Assembly (NCBI GenBank): GCA_964486335.1
Contig: CAZAMB010000007.1
Span: 62,001-126,000, forward strand
DNA from: CAZAMB01 sp964486335
Lineage (GTDB): Bacteria > Planctomycetota > Phycisphaerae > UBA1845
DNA: 64,000 nucleotides
Reading direction: 5' to 3'
Shown here: in pieces, positions 37,240 through 46,246 of the stretch
Numbering within the stretch: position 1 is the stretch's first letter
Layout: each line of letters begins with the position of its first letter
Made by a program: the position numbers and the translations under genes
The notes under the pieces: generated by a model
Told to the model about the DNA's origin: nothing
Seen by the model: only the letters and a program-made list of their open reading frames with translations
Databases searched by the model: none

Positions 37240-38550
37240 ATGCATCAGCATCACGACGACCATCATCCCGACGACAGTCACCACGACTGTGAACACCACG
37301 ACGCATCCGTGCGCGACGAGCCGCTCGACGCCGCCAATCAGTCGCTGGCCGACGCGCTGCGCTCCAGCTTCGGAATTCTGAAAGTCATCATGGTTATCCT
37401 CGCGGTGCTCTATGTATTCTCGAATGTTCGGCGAATCGACAGCTCCGAACAGGCGTTGCTGCTTCGCCTGGGCCGGCTGGATCCGAGACCGATTGAACCG
37501 GGGCTGGTCTGGGCGTTTCCCTTCCCAATTGATGAGATCGTTCCGCTGCCCACCAGACAAAGCAGCACGATGACGGTCAAGAGCCATAGTTTTCATCGTC
37601 GAGCCGACGAAGAAGGCAAACCTCTTTCCATGATTTCCCGAGGCGGAAGCCTTGATCCCGGATTGGATGGCGCGCTTCTAACCGCCGATGCCGGATTGGT
37701 CCATGTGCAGTGGAAGGTGACTTATAAAATTGCCGACCTGACGCGGTACGTTTCACGAATCAAGACCAAAGAGTTGGAAGCGGCACGAGAGTTGATCCAG
37801 TCCATGATTGAGACGGCGGGGATTCACACGGCTGCGGGAATGACCGCGCCGGACATCATCGGGCCGCGCATGGACGACGTGCAGGTCGAAATGATGCAGC
37901 GCGTCAATGCGCGACTTCGAGAACTCGAATCCGGGCTGGAGGTCACGCGCATTGAAATGTTCGAGCGCACGCCCCCGCTTGCGGTTCGTGATGCGTTCGA
38001 CAATACGCAAAAGGCCGAAAGCGCCAAACAGGCGAAGATTCGCGAGGCGGAGCAGCAACGGACGAAACTCTTGAGCGAAGCGGCGGGACCGTCGTACCAG
38101 CGAATCGTCTCTCTTCTCGATGAACTGGAACGAAAAGATCGCCTCGGCGTTCGGCCGATTGACGAAGTTCGCGCCGAACTCAACCGCATGCTTGAAAACG
38201 AGGTCGAAGGAGATGCCGGTAAACTCATCAAGGACGCAGGCGCATACTTTTCCGTCACCGTCGGCCGAATGCGAAGCGACGTCGAGCTTTATCGCACTTT
38301 GATTCCAGAGTACGAGCGTAATCCGCGTTTGCTGGTGGGACGACTGTGGGAAGAAACTCGATTGGCCATCATGAATGAGCCGGGCGTTACGAAGCTATAC
38401 CGACCGAAGGGCAGCCAGTTCCGGCTTGTCATCACGCCTGATCCCGAGCAAACGAGGATCGAGGAACAAAAGAAACTCGAAAGCAAGGAGTTCGACGTGA
38501 AGAAGCTTCGACCTGAAAAGATGGTACCCGTCGGTCCAGAAGGGTTTTGA
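37240..38550 (+). CDS. Second HflK-like SPFH protein with His-rich N-terminus
   Basis: A 436-residue protein of normal HflK length. Residues 2-20 are dense in His and Asp (HQHHDDHHPDDSHHDCEHH), which could bind metal ions. A membrane helix follows at ~46-62 (LKVIMVILAVLYVFSNV), then the SPFH domain (IDSSEQALLLRLGRLD, EPGLVWAFPFPIDEIVPLP) and a helical stalk. It is the third SPFH protein in a row, 80 bp after hflC. Whether it pairs with the same HflC or forms a separate assembly is unknown. Confidence 0.83.
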   Translation: MHQHHDDHHPDDSHHDCEHHDASVRDEPLDAANQSLADALRSSFGILKVIMVILAVLYVFSNVRRIDSSEQALLLRLGRLDPRPIEPGLVWAFPFPIDEIVPLPTRQSSTMTVKSHSFHRRADEEGKPLSMISRGGSLDPGLDGALLTADAGLVHVQWKVTYKIADLTRYVSRIKTKELEAARELIQSMIETAGIHTAAGMTAPDIIGPRMDDVQVEMMQRVNARLRELESGLEVTRIEMFERTPPLAVRDAFDNTQKAESAKQAKIREAEQQRTKLLSEAAGPSYQRIVSLLDELERKDRLGVRPIDEVRAELNRMLENEVEGDAGKLIKDAGAYFSVTVGRMRSDVELYRTLIPEYERNPRLLVGRLWEETRLAIMNEPGVTKLYRPKGSQFRLVITPDPEQTRIEEQKKLESKEFDVKKLRPEKMVPVGPEGF

Positions 38551-38581
38551 GCAAACCGCGGGTTCGCGGCCCAGCAGAGCC

Positions 38582-39796
38582 ATGGTCATGTCCGACTCCA
38601 ACGCTCCCATTGTCTCCACCGCCGGACTGTGCAAGACGTTTCGCGATTTCTGGCGACGTCCGCGGGTCGAAGCGGTCAAGGACCTTAACATCGACATTCG
38701 ACCGGGAGAAATTTTTGGACTATTGGGCCCCAATGGATCGGGAAAAACTACGACGATCAAGATGCTCCTCGGATTGTTGTATCCGACACGCGGACGAATT
38801 TCCGTGTTCGGTCGTGCTCCGTCGGACGTTTCGGTCAAGGGACGCATCGGGTTTTTGCCCGAAGAATCCTACCTTTATCGGTTTCTCGTCGCTCATGAAA
38901 CGCTGGATTTTTACGGTCGGCTTTTTCGCTTGCCGGGGCGAGTTCGTCGCGATCGCGCCGAGCGATTGCTCGATATGGTGGGTTTGCGCCACGAAGCCCG
39001 GCGGCGCATCGGTGAATACAGCAAAGGCATGGCCCGACGCATCGGGCTTGCCCAGGCCCTGATCAACGATCCTGAATTCCTCATTCTCGATGAACCAACC
39101 TCTGGGCTTGATCCAATCGGCGCTAGACAAATTAAGGATGTGATTCGGTCACTGGGTCAAAAGGGAAAAACGATTCTGCTTTCTTCCCATATTCTTGCCG
39201 ACGTGGAAGATGTTTGCGATCGGGTGACGATACTTTACGGCGGTCAGCAGCGCGCCGCCGGCGACATTAGCGACCTGCTTCGGCGCCATGACGTCACGCA
39301 GATCACGACGCCTCCGCTCGCCGACGAGACGATTGAACAGATTCGCGACCTGATTCGTCGTCTGGAGCAGAAGGACATCGTGGGTGTTTCCAATCCACGC
39401 GTGAAACTAGAGGATTTCTTCCTCCGGATCGTTGAAGAAGCGCAGGCGGCCAACATTCGAACCCATGGAGCGCGAAAAGGCGGCGAGATTCCCGACTTTC
39501 TCAGGAAAGCAACCGAATCACCGCGTGATCTCGTGGACGGCCTCATTGCGGCCGCATCCCATCGAACGGAACAACCGACGCCGCTTCCTCCGCCGCCTGC
39601 GGAAGAACCGTCGCGCGAAGTCATCAGCGAGCTTCTGGCGATCAAGGACCAACCCGAAACGATCGCGCCGGCGGACATCGTACAACAGGCCCCAGGCGCT
39701 CCCAATCGCAATCCGCAAAAGGTCGATCGTCACGTCATCGATGCCCTTCTCGGCAAGCCGAATGACGATTCCGATTCGCAAACCGGAGGGTCGTGA
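38582..39796 (+). CDS. ABC transporter ATP-binding protein
   Basis: A 404-residue ATPase. Walker A is GPNGSGKTT (~49-57), the signature is YSKGMARRIG, Walker B is FLILDEPTSGLDP, and the switch His is in LLSSHIL. The C-terminal ~150 residues are a proline-rich extension not found in minimal ABC ATPases. ATG at codon 3 (38588) is an alternative start. Its stop overlaps the GTG of the permease gene in a GTGA arrangement, so the two form one exporter. Confidence 0.93.
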   Translation: MVMSDSNAPIVSTAGLCKTFRDFWRRPRVEAVKDLNIDIRPGEIFGLLGPNGSGKTTTIKMLLGLLYPTRGRISVFGRAPSDVSVKGRIGFLPEESYLYRFLVAHETLDFYGRLFRLPGRVRRDRAERLLDMVGLRHEARRRIGEYSKGMARRIGLAQALINDPEFLILDEPTSGLDPIGARQIKDVIRSLGQKGKTILLSSHILADVEDVCDRVTILYGGQQRAAGDISDLLRRHDVTQITTPPLADETIEQIRDLIRRLEQKDIVGVSNPRVKLEDFFLRIVEEAQAANIRTHGARKGGEIPDFLRKATESPRDLVDGLIAAASHRTEQPTPLPPPPAEEPSREVISELLAIKDQPETIAPADIVQQAPGAPNRNPQKVDRHVIDALLGKPNDDSDSQTGGS

Positions 39797-41205
39797 TCGT
39801 GGGGAGAATCTGGGCCGTCGCACGCCACATGATCGCCGAAGGCGTTCGAATGAAGATCGCCATCGTCTTCCTCGTGCTCATCGCCATGGTCGTCGTTGGG
39901 CTGCCGTTCTCCGTTTCAGGAGATAGCTCACTCACCGGTGCGGTGCAGAGTTTTCTGTCGTACGCTCTGGCGGCTACTAGCGTCCTGTTGGGCATGTTGA
40001 CCATTTTCATGTCGCGCTCGGTATCCGATGAACTTGTCGATCGCCAGATGTTTCTTGTCGTGACCAAGCCGATTCCGCGATGGCAATACATTGTCGGCAA
40101 GTGGCTGGGCATTACGCTGCTGAACATTTCGTTCCTCGCCTGCGCGGGAGCGACGGTTTATGGAATGGTTCATTACATCAAGCGAACGCATCCGCCGCTT
40201 GATCCGGTTTTTGACGCGGCCGAGCTGAACAACGAAATCCTTGTGGCCCGACACGCCGGAAAACCTAGACTTCCCAACTTCATGGAAGATGCCGATTTGG
40301 AGTTTCAGAGGAATCTGGAAGAAGGACGCTATGCCGAGCGTCTTGATTTCGATCCCAAGGTTGAAAAGCAAACCCTGTTAAAGAAACATGAGGCCCGCTG
40401 GCGCGTCGTGGGTCCGGGCGACAATCGCGTGTTCGAGTTTGAGAACGTGTTGTGCGATCGCTCGCCGGGGCAGTACATTCAACTCCGCTACAAAGCGGAA
40501 GTCAGTCCGTATCCGCCGGATGAAATCTACCGCTCGGCCTGGGTGTTTGGCGACGCCTACAAGGGAACGCGCGTCGTGCAGATTCCGCGGCGGGACATGC
40601 AGGGGCGATACCACACGATTCGCATTCCGGCCGAAACGGTCGCCGCCGATCACACGCTCCTCGTTCGATTCTACAATTACAATCCATTCGCGGACGAACG
40701 CACTCTTGCCAGCGTCATTGAATTTCGCGCTTCTGATCCTGTGGAGGTATTGTTCACCGTTGGAACTTTCGGCGGAAACCTTTTTCGATTGCTCGTGATG
40801 ATGCTGTGCAAGCTGATGTTTCTCGCGGGTGTATCGCTTTTGGCGGTGACGGTGTTCTCCTTCCCGGTGGCCTGCCTGATGTCATTCACCGTCTACGTGC
40901 TGGCCGGCGCCCGCGGATTCATTATGGAGTCGTTCGATTTCGCTTCGACCGATCGATTGAGCATGTTCGCATCACTCAAGGAATTCGTCGTTCAGGGTCT
41001 GATGTACCTCTTTCGATGGGTCTACTGGGTCGTTCCCGATTTCGGTCGATATGACGCCGTCGAGGATTTTGTCAACGGTCGAAACGTGAGCCTGGTCTGG
41101 GTGTTGCAGGCGGTGACGGAGCTGGCGTTCCTCAAGTCCGTCGTGATCCTCGGTTTGGCTGTTCTCTTTTTCTATCGTCGGGAAGTGGCCGAGGTGTCGG
41201 TATGA
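39793..41205 (+). CDS. ABC-2 type transporter permease with large periplasmic insert
   Basis: A 470-residue membrane protein translated from a GTG that overlaps the ATPase stop; a second GTG at 39799 has better spacing to GGAGGG. Helices lie at ~20-42, 52-75, 105-125 and in the C-terminal 150 residues, with the ABC-2 loop SRSVSDELVDRQMFLVVTKPIPR between. Residues ~130-320 form a soluble insert with a beta-sandwich look (GDNRVFEFENV, GQYIQLRYKAEV). The substrate is unknown. It resembles the permease at 32777-33754 on the opposite strand. Confidence 0.85.
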   Translation: MIVGRIWAVARHMIAEGVRMKIAIVFLVLIAMVVVGLPFSVSGDSSLTGAVQSFLSYALAATSVLLGMLTIFMSRSVSDELVDRQMFLVVTKPIPRWQYIVGKWLGITLLNISFLACAGATVYGMVHYIKRTHPPLDPVFDAAELNNEILVARHAGKPRLPNFMEDADLEFQRNLEEGRYAERLDFDPKVEKQTLLKKHEARWRVVGPGDNRVFEFENVLCDRSPGQYIQLRYKAEVSPYPPDEIYRSAWVFGDAYKGTRVVQIPRRDMQGRYHTIRIPAETVAADHTLLVRFYNYNPFADERTLASVIEFRASDPVEVLFTVGTFGGNLFRLLVMMLCKLMFLAGVSLLAVTVFSFPVACLMSFTVYVLAGARGFIMESFDFASTDRLSMFASLKEFVVQGLMYLFRWVYWVVPDFGRYDAVEDFVNGRNVSLVWVLQAVTELAFLKSVVILGLAVLFFYRREVAEVSV

Positions 41206-41236
41206 ACCGCTCGGCACAACCCTGGAACTAAACGCC

Positions 41237-43216
41237 ATGTCGGAATCCTTACGATACACGCTTCCTGAACACCTGGCCGCGAGGCAGTCGGCCCGCCGGC
41301 GCGAGTGGAGCGTTCAGTTGATTTCGATTGTGCTGGCGGCGATCTGCCTGTTCGCCGCGGGCCTGCTGACTGGCCCGATCAATGTCCTGCGGCGCGAACG
41401 CCAACTCGTGATCGATCCAACGACGCTCGCCACACTGCCGCCCGATGTCGCGCTCCTGGGCAAGCTGGGGACGTTTCGCGCGCTGGCGATCGATTGGGCC
41501 GCCATTCGCGCCGAGCGGTTGAAGCAGGAAGGGAAGACCTATGAGGCTCTTCAGCTTCATAAGACGATTTGCGCACTCGCGCCTCAGTATCCCAAGCTGT
41601 GGGCCTACGCCGCTTGGAACATGGCGTACAACATTTCCGTGTCGCAATACACGCCCGAAGCGAGATGGCAGTGGGTTCAGAACGGAATCAAAATTCTCCG
41701 GGACGAGGGTCTGAAATACAACCCCGGATCGGTCACTCTCTTCAAAGAATTATCGTGGATCTATTGGCACAAGATCGGCGACTATCTCGACGACGAGCAC
41801 ATGAACTACAAGCGAGCGCTGGCCGTGGATTTGGAACGGGTTCTGGGCGCACCGCCGATCACACTCACCGACGCCGAGTATTTCGCCTGGTTCGAACCCA
41901 TTGTCCGTGCGCCGCGAAATCTTGGCGTTTTGCTTAGCGATGATCCTGAGATCGCCAAACTGGTCGCGCTGCTGGCGGAAGTCCAGCTCCCCGCCGACGA
42001 GACCCTGCTCGAATTCGCCGCTCGGCATGTTCGACCCGAGCTGCGTCCGGAAGACCTTCAAAAGGACGCGCCGACTCGCGACGAGCTGACCAGCCGCCGA
42101 CTTGCCCTGATTCTCGACTCGACCCATGCCGAACCGCTGCAACGACTCTTGGCGGCGGTGCGGTCCGATGTGCTTCGATCGCGCTTCAAGCTCGATCTCG
42201 ACTGGATGATGAAGCTGATGAAAGAGCAATTCGGACCGCTCGACTGGCGCAGCGCGTTCGCCCACTCGCTCTATTGGTCGAGCCTTGGCGACCAGCGCTC
42301 CGAGCGAAGCGAGCGGACCGACCCCGCGGATGCCATGAACAATGCGAGGTTTGTTTTCTTTTCCCTCCAGCAGTTGATCACCCGCGGGCGGATGATCCTG
42401 ATACCGGACTTTGATGATTCGTTTCGTTCTTACCTTGAAATGACGCCCGACTTGCGATTCATTCCCTACGCCTTTGAGACATACATGCGGCTCGGCGAAA
42501 AGCACTTCAAGGATGACCCGCGCTTCCTGCCCGGTACGCCCGGCCCGCAGTTCATGACCGGATTCGTCACAGCCATGCACAACTGGATTCAACTCTTGTT
42601 CCTCGACGGCGGCCAGCGCAATCTCGAAATCGCCGAGAACCTGTACGCATGGTTGCGGGCCCACAATCCCCATCCGGACGGCTCAACGCAGGAACGATAC
42701 CTGGCCACGCTCGATGACTTTGTGCTGGGCGAATTGCGCTCCTCGATGGATTCATACAAGACCGCCGGCGCGATCATCGGCACGTTTTTCCGACAGGCGC
42801 TCAAGCAATGGTCACTTGGATTAACTTCGCAGGCGCTTCGTTCCATCACGCTCGGGCGCGAATGCTATGATTACTGGATGCGCGACACCAGGGTCGATTT
42901 CAACGATCGTCGCAAGATGCAGCCCGTTCGCATTATCCTTCGTGACAACATCGAAGCGTTCATGCAGTCGCAGGATATCGCTCCGATCAGCAAGGCCACG
43001 CTGTGGAAGGCCCTTCCTCTCGAACAGCGACAGCTTACGTACGACACGATTCGACCCTATCTAGAGCGGATGTGCGAAGCCCTGAATCCACCCTGGGACA
43101 TGGCGAAGGCGTTTGCCGGGCCGCTCGGCATGGAGGAGTTTCGCAAGACCGATGTCGATTATCGAAGTCCGGCGCGCAGGACAGACGTGGAGCAAGGCGA
43201 GCGATATCGCCAATGA
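41237..43216 (+). CDS. Membrane-anchored helical-repeat (TPR-like) protein
   Basis: A 659-residue protein with one membrane helix at about 27-45 (LISIVLAAICLFAAGLLTGP). The rest is alpha-helical with TPR-like repeats (YEALQLHKTICALAPQYPKLW, WVQNGIKILRDEGLKYNPGS). I cannot give a function. It begins 31 bp after the permease and is followed by the SGNH gene, so it is probably a partner of the exporter or of an envelope process. Confidence 0.75.
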   Translation: MSESLRYTLPEHLAARQSARRREWSVQLISIVLAAICLFAAGLLTGPINVLRRERQLVIDPTTLATLPPDVALLGKLGTFRALAIDWAAIRAERLKQEGKTYEALQLHKTICALAPQYPKLWAYAAWNMAYNISVSQYTPEARWQWVQNGIKILRDEGLKYNPGSVTLFKELSWIYWHKIGDYLDDEHMNYKRALAVDLERVLGAPPITLTDAEYFAWFEPIVRAPRNLGVLLSDDPEIAKLVALLAEVQLPADETLLEFAARHVRPELRPEDLQKDAPTRDELTSRRLALILDSTHAEPLQRLLAAVRSDVLRSRFKLDLDWMMKLMKEQFGPLDWRSAFAHSLYWSSLGDQRSERSERTDPADAMNNARFVFFSLQQLITRGRMILIPDFDDSFRSYLEMTPDLRFIPYAFETYMRLGEKHFKDDPRFLPGTPGPQFMTGFVTAMHNWIQLLFLDGGQRNLEIAENLYAWLRAHNPHPDGSTQERYLATLDDFVLGELRSSMDSYKTAGAIIGTFFRQALKQWSLGLTSQALRSITLGRECYDYWMRDTRVDFNDRRKMQPVRIILRDNIEAFMQSQDIAPISKATLWKALPLEQRQLTYDTIRPYLERMCEALNPPWDMAKAFAGPLGMEEFRKTDVDYRSPARRTDVEQGERYRQ

Positions 43217-43275
43217 GCCTTTCGGCTGCCGGTCCACGTCAATCTTTTGAAGCGTCCATCCGATGAAGCGCGCCG

Positions 43276-44511
43276 ATGGCTCATCGCGCCGACCATGCAC
43301 CCGTGACTGCTCGAAATGTCCATTTTCGCTCTCTTTTGGCAGTGGCCATCCCGGCGGCAATCGTGGCCATACCGCTGCTGTTTGACATCGACCCGGCGCT
43401 AGATGCTGTGGTGCGGCGCCGCCATTGGCTTCGATGGACCGCGATTGCCGGGCTGATCCTTGGCGCCGTGGAGTGCCGCTGCGTGATGATGCTGGCGATA
43501 CTGCTCAGGATGCGTCTTCGCGCCCAAGCTGTTTGCGATTTTCTCAACGATCCCGTCGAGAAGCTTCGCCGTCGTCGATGGCGTTTTCGCGGCGTTGCCG
43601 TGGCGATGTCGGTGCTCGCGGCGTTCCTGGCCGCTGAAGTTGTCTTTCGACTGTTCGACATTCAGCCGGCGCCTCCCGCTCCGTCGCCTTATGTCGAGGC
43701 CCGATTCGTGGACAACAAGAAAAACGTCCTTGGACTTCGGGAGCCCTGGGACGAATTCCCCGATGATGACCGCCGCTTGCGAATTGCGTTCCTCGGCGAT
43801 TCGATCACTTACGGCGAAAGCGTTGAATACTCGCAGACGTTCTGCCATCTGGTTGAAGATGCCCTGGCCGTGCATGTGCCGCGCGGCGTTGTAACGATCA
43901 ACATCAGCAAGCCCGGCAGTTGTCCGGGTGAACAGCTTGGAATCTACCGTCGCGTCCGCGATGCCATTCGTCCCCATTACGTTGTTCATGTCGTTTATCC
44001 AAACGATCTCGATATCGGGCTGGCAGACATGCTCAAGAGCATCTATCGCATTCGCGATGATGAACTCCTTGTCGGAAATGATTCCTTTGTTCTGCGATAC
44101 GCCGAGAAACAGATTCGCTATTGGCTGGCCTGGAAGAAGACCATTGATTACTTCCGCGGTGGCGAGGACGATACCCAACGAGCGGCCTCATGGGGCGTTT
44201 TTCGCGGCGATGTGATCGATTGCAAGAGGGCCGTCGAAGAAAGCGGCGCTCAATACGTCATGGTGCTTTTCCCGTGGCTCGTTCGACTCGACGACTACAT
44301 GCTTGCCGACGTTCACGACAAAATGCATGGATTTGCCTCGGAGTTAGGCGTGCCCTATCTTGATCTGCTGGAGGTCTTCGCCGGACGGGACGGCGCTGCG
44401 CTGCGTATCAGCCCCGCCAACGAGCACCCGAATGCCGAGGGGCATCGGTTGGCTGCCGAACGGATTGCACAATTCCTGCGCGAAGACGTCTTGAACAGTT
44501 CCGCCCCGTGA
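43276..44511 (+). CDS. SGNH/GDSL-type hydrolase, membrane anchored
   Basis: A 411-residue protein. Two to three N-terminal helices (~20-36, 50-75, 108-126) precede an SGNH domain. The nucleophile is in FLGDSITYGESVE, the block III Asn in YPNDLDIG, and the block V residues in NEHPNAEGH. SGNH enzymes are esterases or acyltransferases; membrane-anchored ones often act on polysaccharides or lipids in the envelope. It lies 59 bp after the TPR-like gene. Confidence 0.8.
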   Translation: MAHRADHAPVTARNVHFRSLLAVAIPAAIVAIPLLFDIDPALDAVVRRRHWLRWTAIAGLILGAVECRCVMMLAILLRMRLRAQAVCDFLNDPVEKLRRRRWRFRGVAVAMSVLAAFLAAEVVFRLFDIQPAPPAPSPYVEARFVDNKKNVLGLREPWDEFPDDDRRLRIAFLGDSITYGESVEYSQTFCHLVEDALAVHVPRGVVTINISKPGSCPGEQLGIYRRVRDAIRPHYVVHVVYPNDLDIGLADMLKSIYRIRDDELLVGNDSFVLRYAEKQIRYWLAWKKTIDYFRGGEDDTQRAASWGVFRGDVIDCKRAVEESGAQYVMVLFPWLVRLDDYMLADVHDKMHGFASELGVPYLDLLEVFAGRDGAALRISPANEHPNAEGHRLAAERIAQFLREDVLNSSAP

Positions 44512-44521
44512 AACAGAGCCG

Positions 44522-45445
44522 ATGACGCCCGTGTACTCGCCCATCACGCTTGCAGACGGCTGGGTCGGTCGAGTTCTGACGACGATTGGTGACGCCTCCC
44601 CGTCAAACGCGAGCCCTTTTGCCGCGTCAACCCTTGACGCCTGGCGGGAGTGGCTGTCGGTGTTGGTTTCCGATCCGTATGCACTTCCCGAATCCAAGGC
44701 GCTGAAGCATTCTCTTTCGGTTGAGGTGCTCCGTGCCCATGGCCCGCCCGCCGTATCACTTCTTGGCCGGAACTCCGCTGTCGTGTGCAAGCGGAACACG
44801 ATTTGCGGACTCACCAATCGGGTCGCAAGTACATTCCGACGTTCCCGCGCCCGGCGGAGTTTTGATCGTGCTCAACTTCTCCTCAATGCTCACATCGGAA
44901 CAGCGCTGCCACTGGCCGTCGTTGAGCGGTCACGGTCGCCTCGTGCGTCGTGGTTTGTGTGCGAATACCTAGACAACGTCGTTGATTTGGATTCCCTTGT
45001 TTTGACGAGAATATCACGAATCCCGTCGCCGAAGGCCCGCGCGGCAAAATCAACCGTCATCAATGCGACTGCCGACTTCTTCGCTCGCTTGTATCGCGCT
45101 CGGCTTCACCATCGCGACCTGAAGGCATCTAACATTCTGCTTTCTGATTGGGATTCAGAGGCGGGAAACCGCACCCGTGCTCTTGTGGTCGATCTCGACG
45201 GGCTCGCGGAACGGTGGCCGATGCGCGTCGGAATCCGTTGGCAGCCGCTGTATCGGCTGGCCGCCAGCCTCATCGACTATCCTCTGATCACGCGAACCGA
45301 TCACGCGCGTTTTCTTCGCGAATACCACCTTCAGTGCGGCGATCACTCCGACGAATGGCGTGTTCGATTTCGAAAACTCTCAAACAGGGCCGCCCGCTAC
45401 GCACGTCGCTCTCGACATCGAAAGTCCGGCAAGCTCGACGGGTGA
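44522..45445 (+). CDS. Lipopolysaccharide (Kdo/WaaP)-type kinase
   Basis: A 307-residue protein kinase-fold enzyme. The catalytic loop is HHRDLKASNILL and the metal site LVVDLDG replaces DFG, as in WaaP/Kdo kinases of LPS core synthesis. The usual Lys sits in the N-terminal lobe and is not certain by eye. The gene starts 10 bp after the SGNH stop. The pair suggests modification of LPS or another surface glycan. Confidence 0.8.
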   Translation: MTPVYSPITLADGWVGRVLTTIGDASPSNASPFAASTLDAWREWLSVLVSDPYALPESKALKHSLSVEVLRAHGPPAVSLLGRNSAVVCKRNTICGLTNRVASTFRRSRARRSFDRAQLLLNAHIGTALPLAVVERSRSPRASWFVCEYLDNVVDLDSLVLTRISRIPSPKARAAKSTVINATADFFARLYRARLHHRDLKASNILLSDWDSEAGNRTRALVVDLDGLAERWPMRVGIRWQPLYRLAASLIDYPLITRTDHARFLREYHLQCGDHSDEWRVRFRKLSNRAARYARRSRHRKSGKLDG

Positions 45446-45666
45446 GCGGGGGGTTCAACACGATAACATCTTACGGGACGCGGACGTTACATTTGGTGAT
45501 TGTCGCTTCTTGTCGGCTCCAAGGAACGCTCATTACCGGAACTCGGACACGTACCACTTTGTACCTGCTTTTGATACGATGATCCATGAGGCGACCCCGA
45601 ATGGTTGGAAGATCAGGAACTACTTTACCGATCCGAGGGTTTCAAGGGCAACGAAAGAATTTCGGC

Positions 45667-46113
45667 ATGGCGACCGCGAAAGTCATTCCCGTCGGCATCG
45701 GTGAATTGGGGCTCATCACCGAGCTTTACAATGAAGTCTTTTCACCTCGGCAGACTCCCGAGTTCTTCAAACGTCGATTCCAAGGTCGGTTCAATGTCAG
45801 CATGATGGTGGCGCAGATCGAAGACCGGCACGTCGGGTTCATCATCGGCTTCGAACTCATGCCCACGACGTTTTTTAGCTGGGTCTGCGGTGTGCTGCCC
45901 GACTTCCGCCGCAAGGGAATCAGCACGCAACTCATTCAAGCCCAGCATGCCTGGGCCCAGGACAACGATTACCAGATCATCCGATTCGAGTGCAACAACC
46001 AGCACCGGCCCATGCTGCACGTGGCGATTACTGAGGGGTACGATCTCGTCGGGATTCGGTGGGATACGGCCAGCGGCAACAACGTGGTGATCTTTGAAAA
46101 AGACTTGACCTGA
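45667..46113 (+). CDS. GNAT-family N-acetyltransferase
   Basis: About 148 residues from ATG 45667; the frame is open from 45586 but the added residues are basic and unlike the family. The acetyl-CoA motif A is VLPDFRRKGISTQLIQAQ (R/Q-x-x-G-x-G/S pattern), preceded by a beta strand FSWVCGVLP. Substrate unknown. The 221 bp upstream back to the kinase gene show no other gene. Confidence 0.78.
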   Translation: MATAKVIPVGIGELGLITELYNEVFSPRQTPEFFKRRFQGRFNVSMMVAQIEDRHVGFIIGFELMPTTFFSWVCGVLPDFRRKGISTQLIQAQHAWAQDNDYQIIRFECNNQHRPMLHVAITEGYDLVGIRWDTASGNNVVIFEKDLT

Positions 46114-46246
46114 CGCGCGGCCGGTCATCAGAACAATCTTTTCCTGCCGCCTTGCATTCGACCGACAATACTACTTTCCAACCCGTCATCCCAGACTAAG
46201 ATTCGGCACAATCGGGGAATCTTCGTTTTTGTGAGTTTTTCATTCG

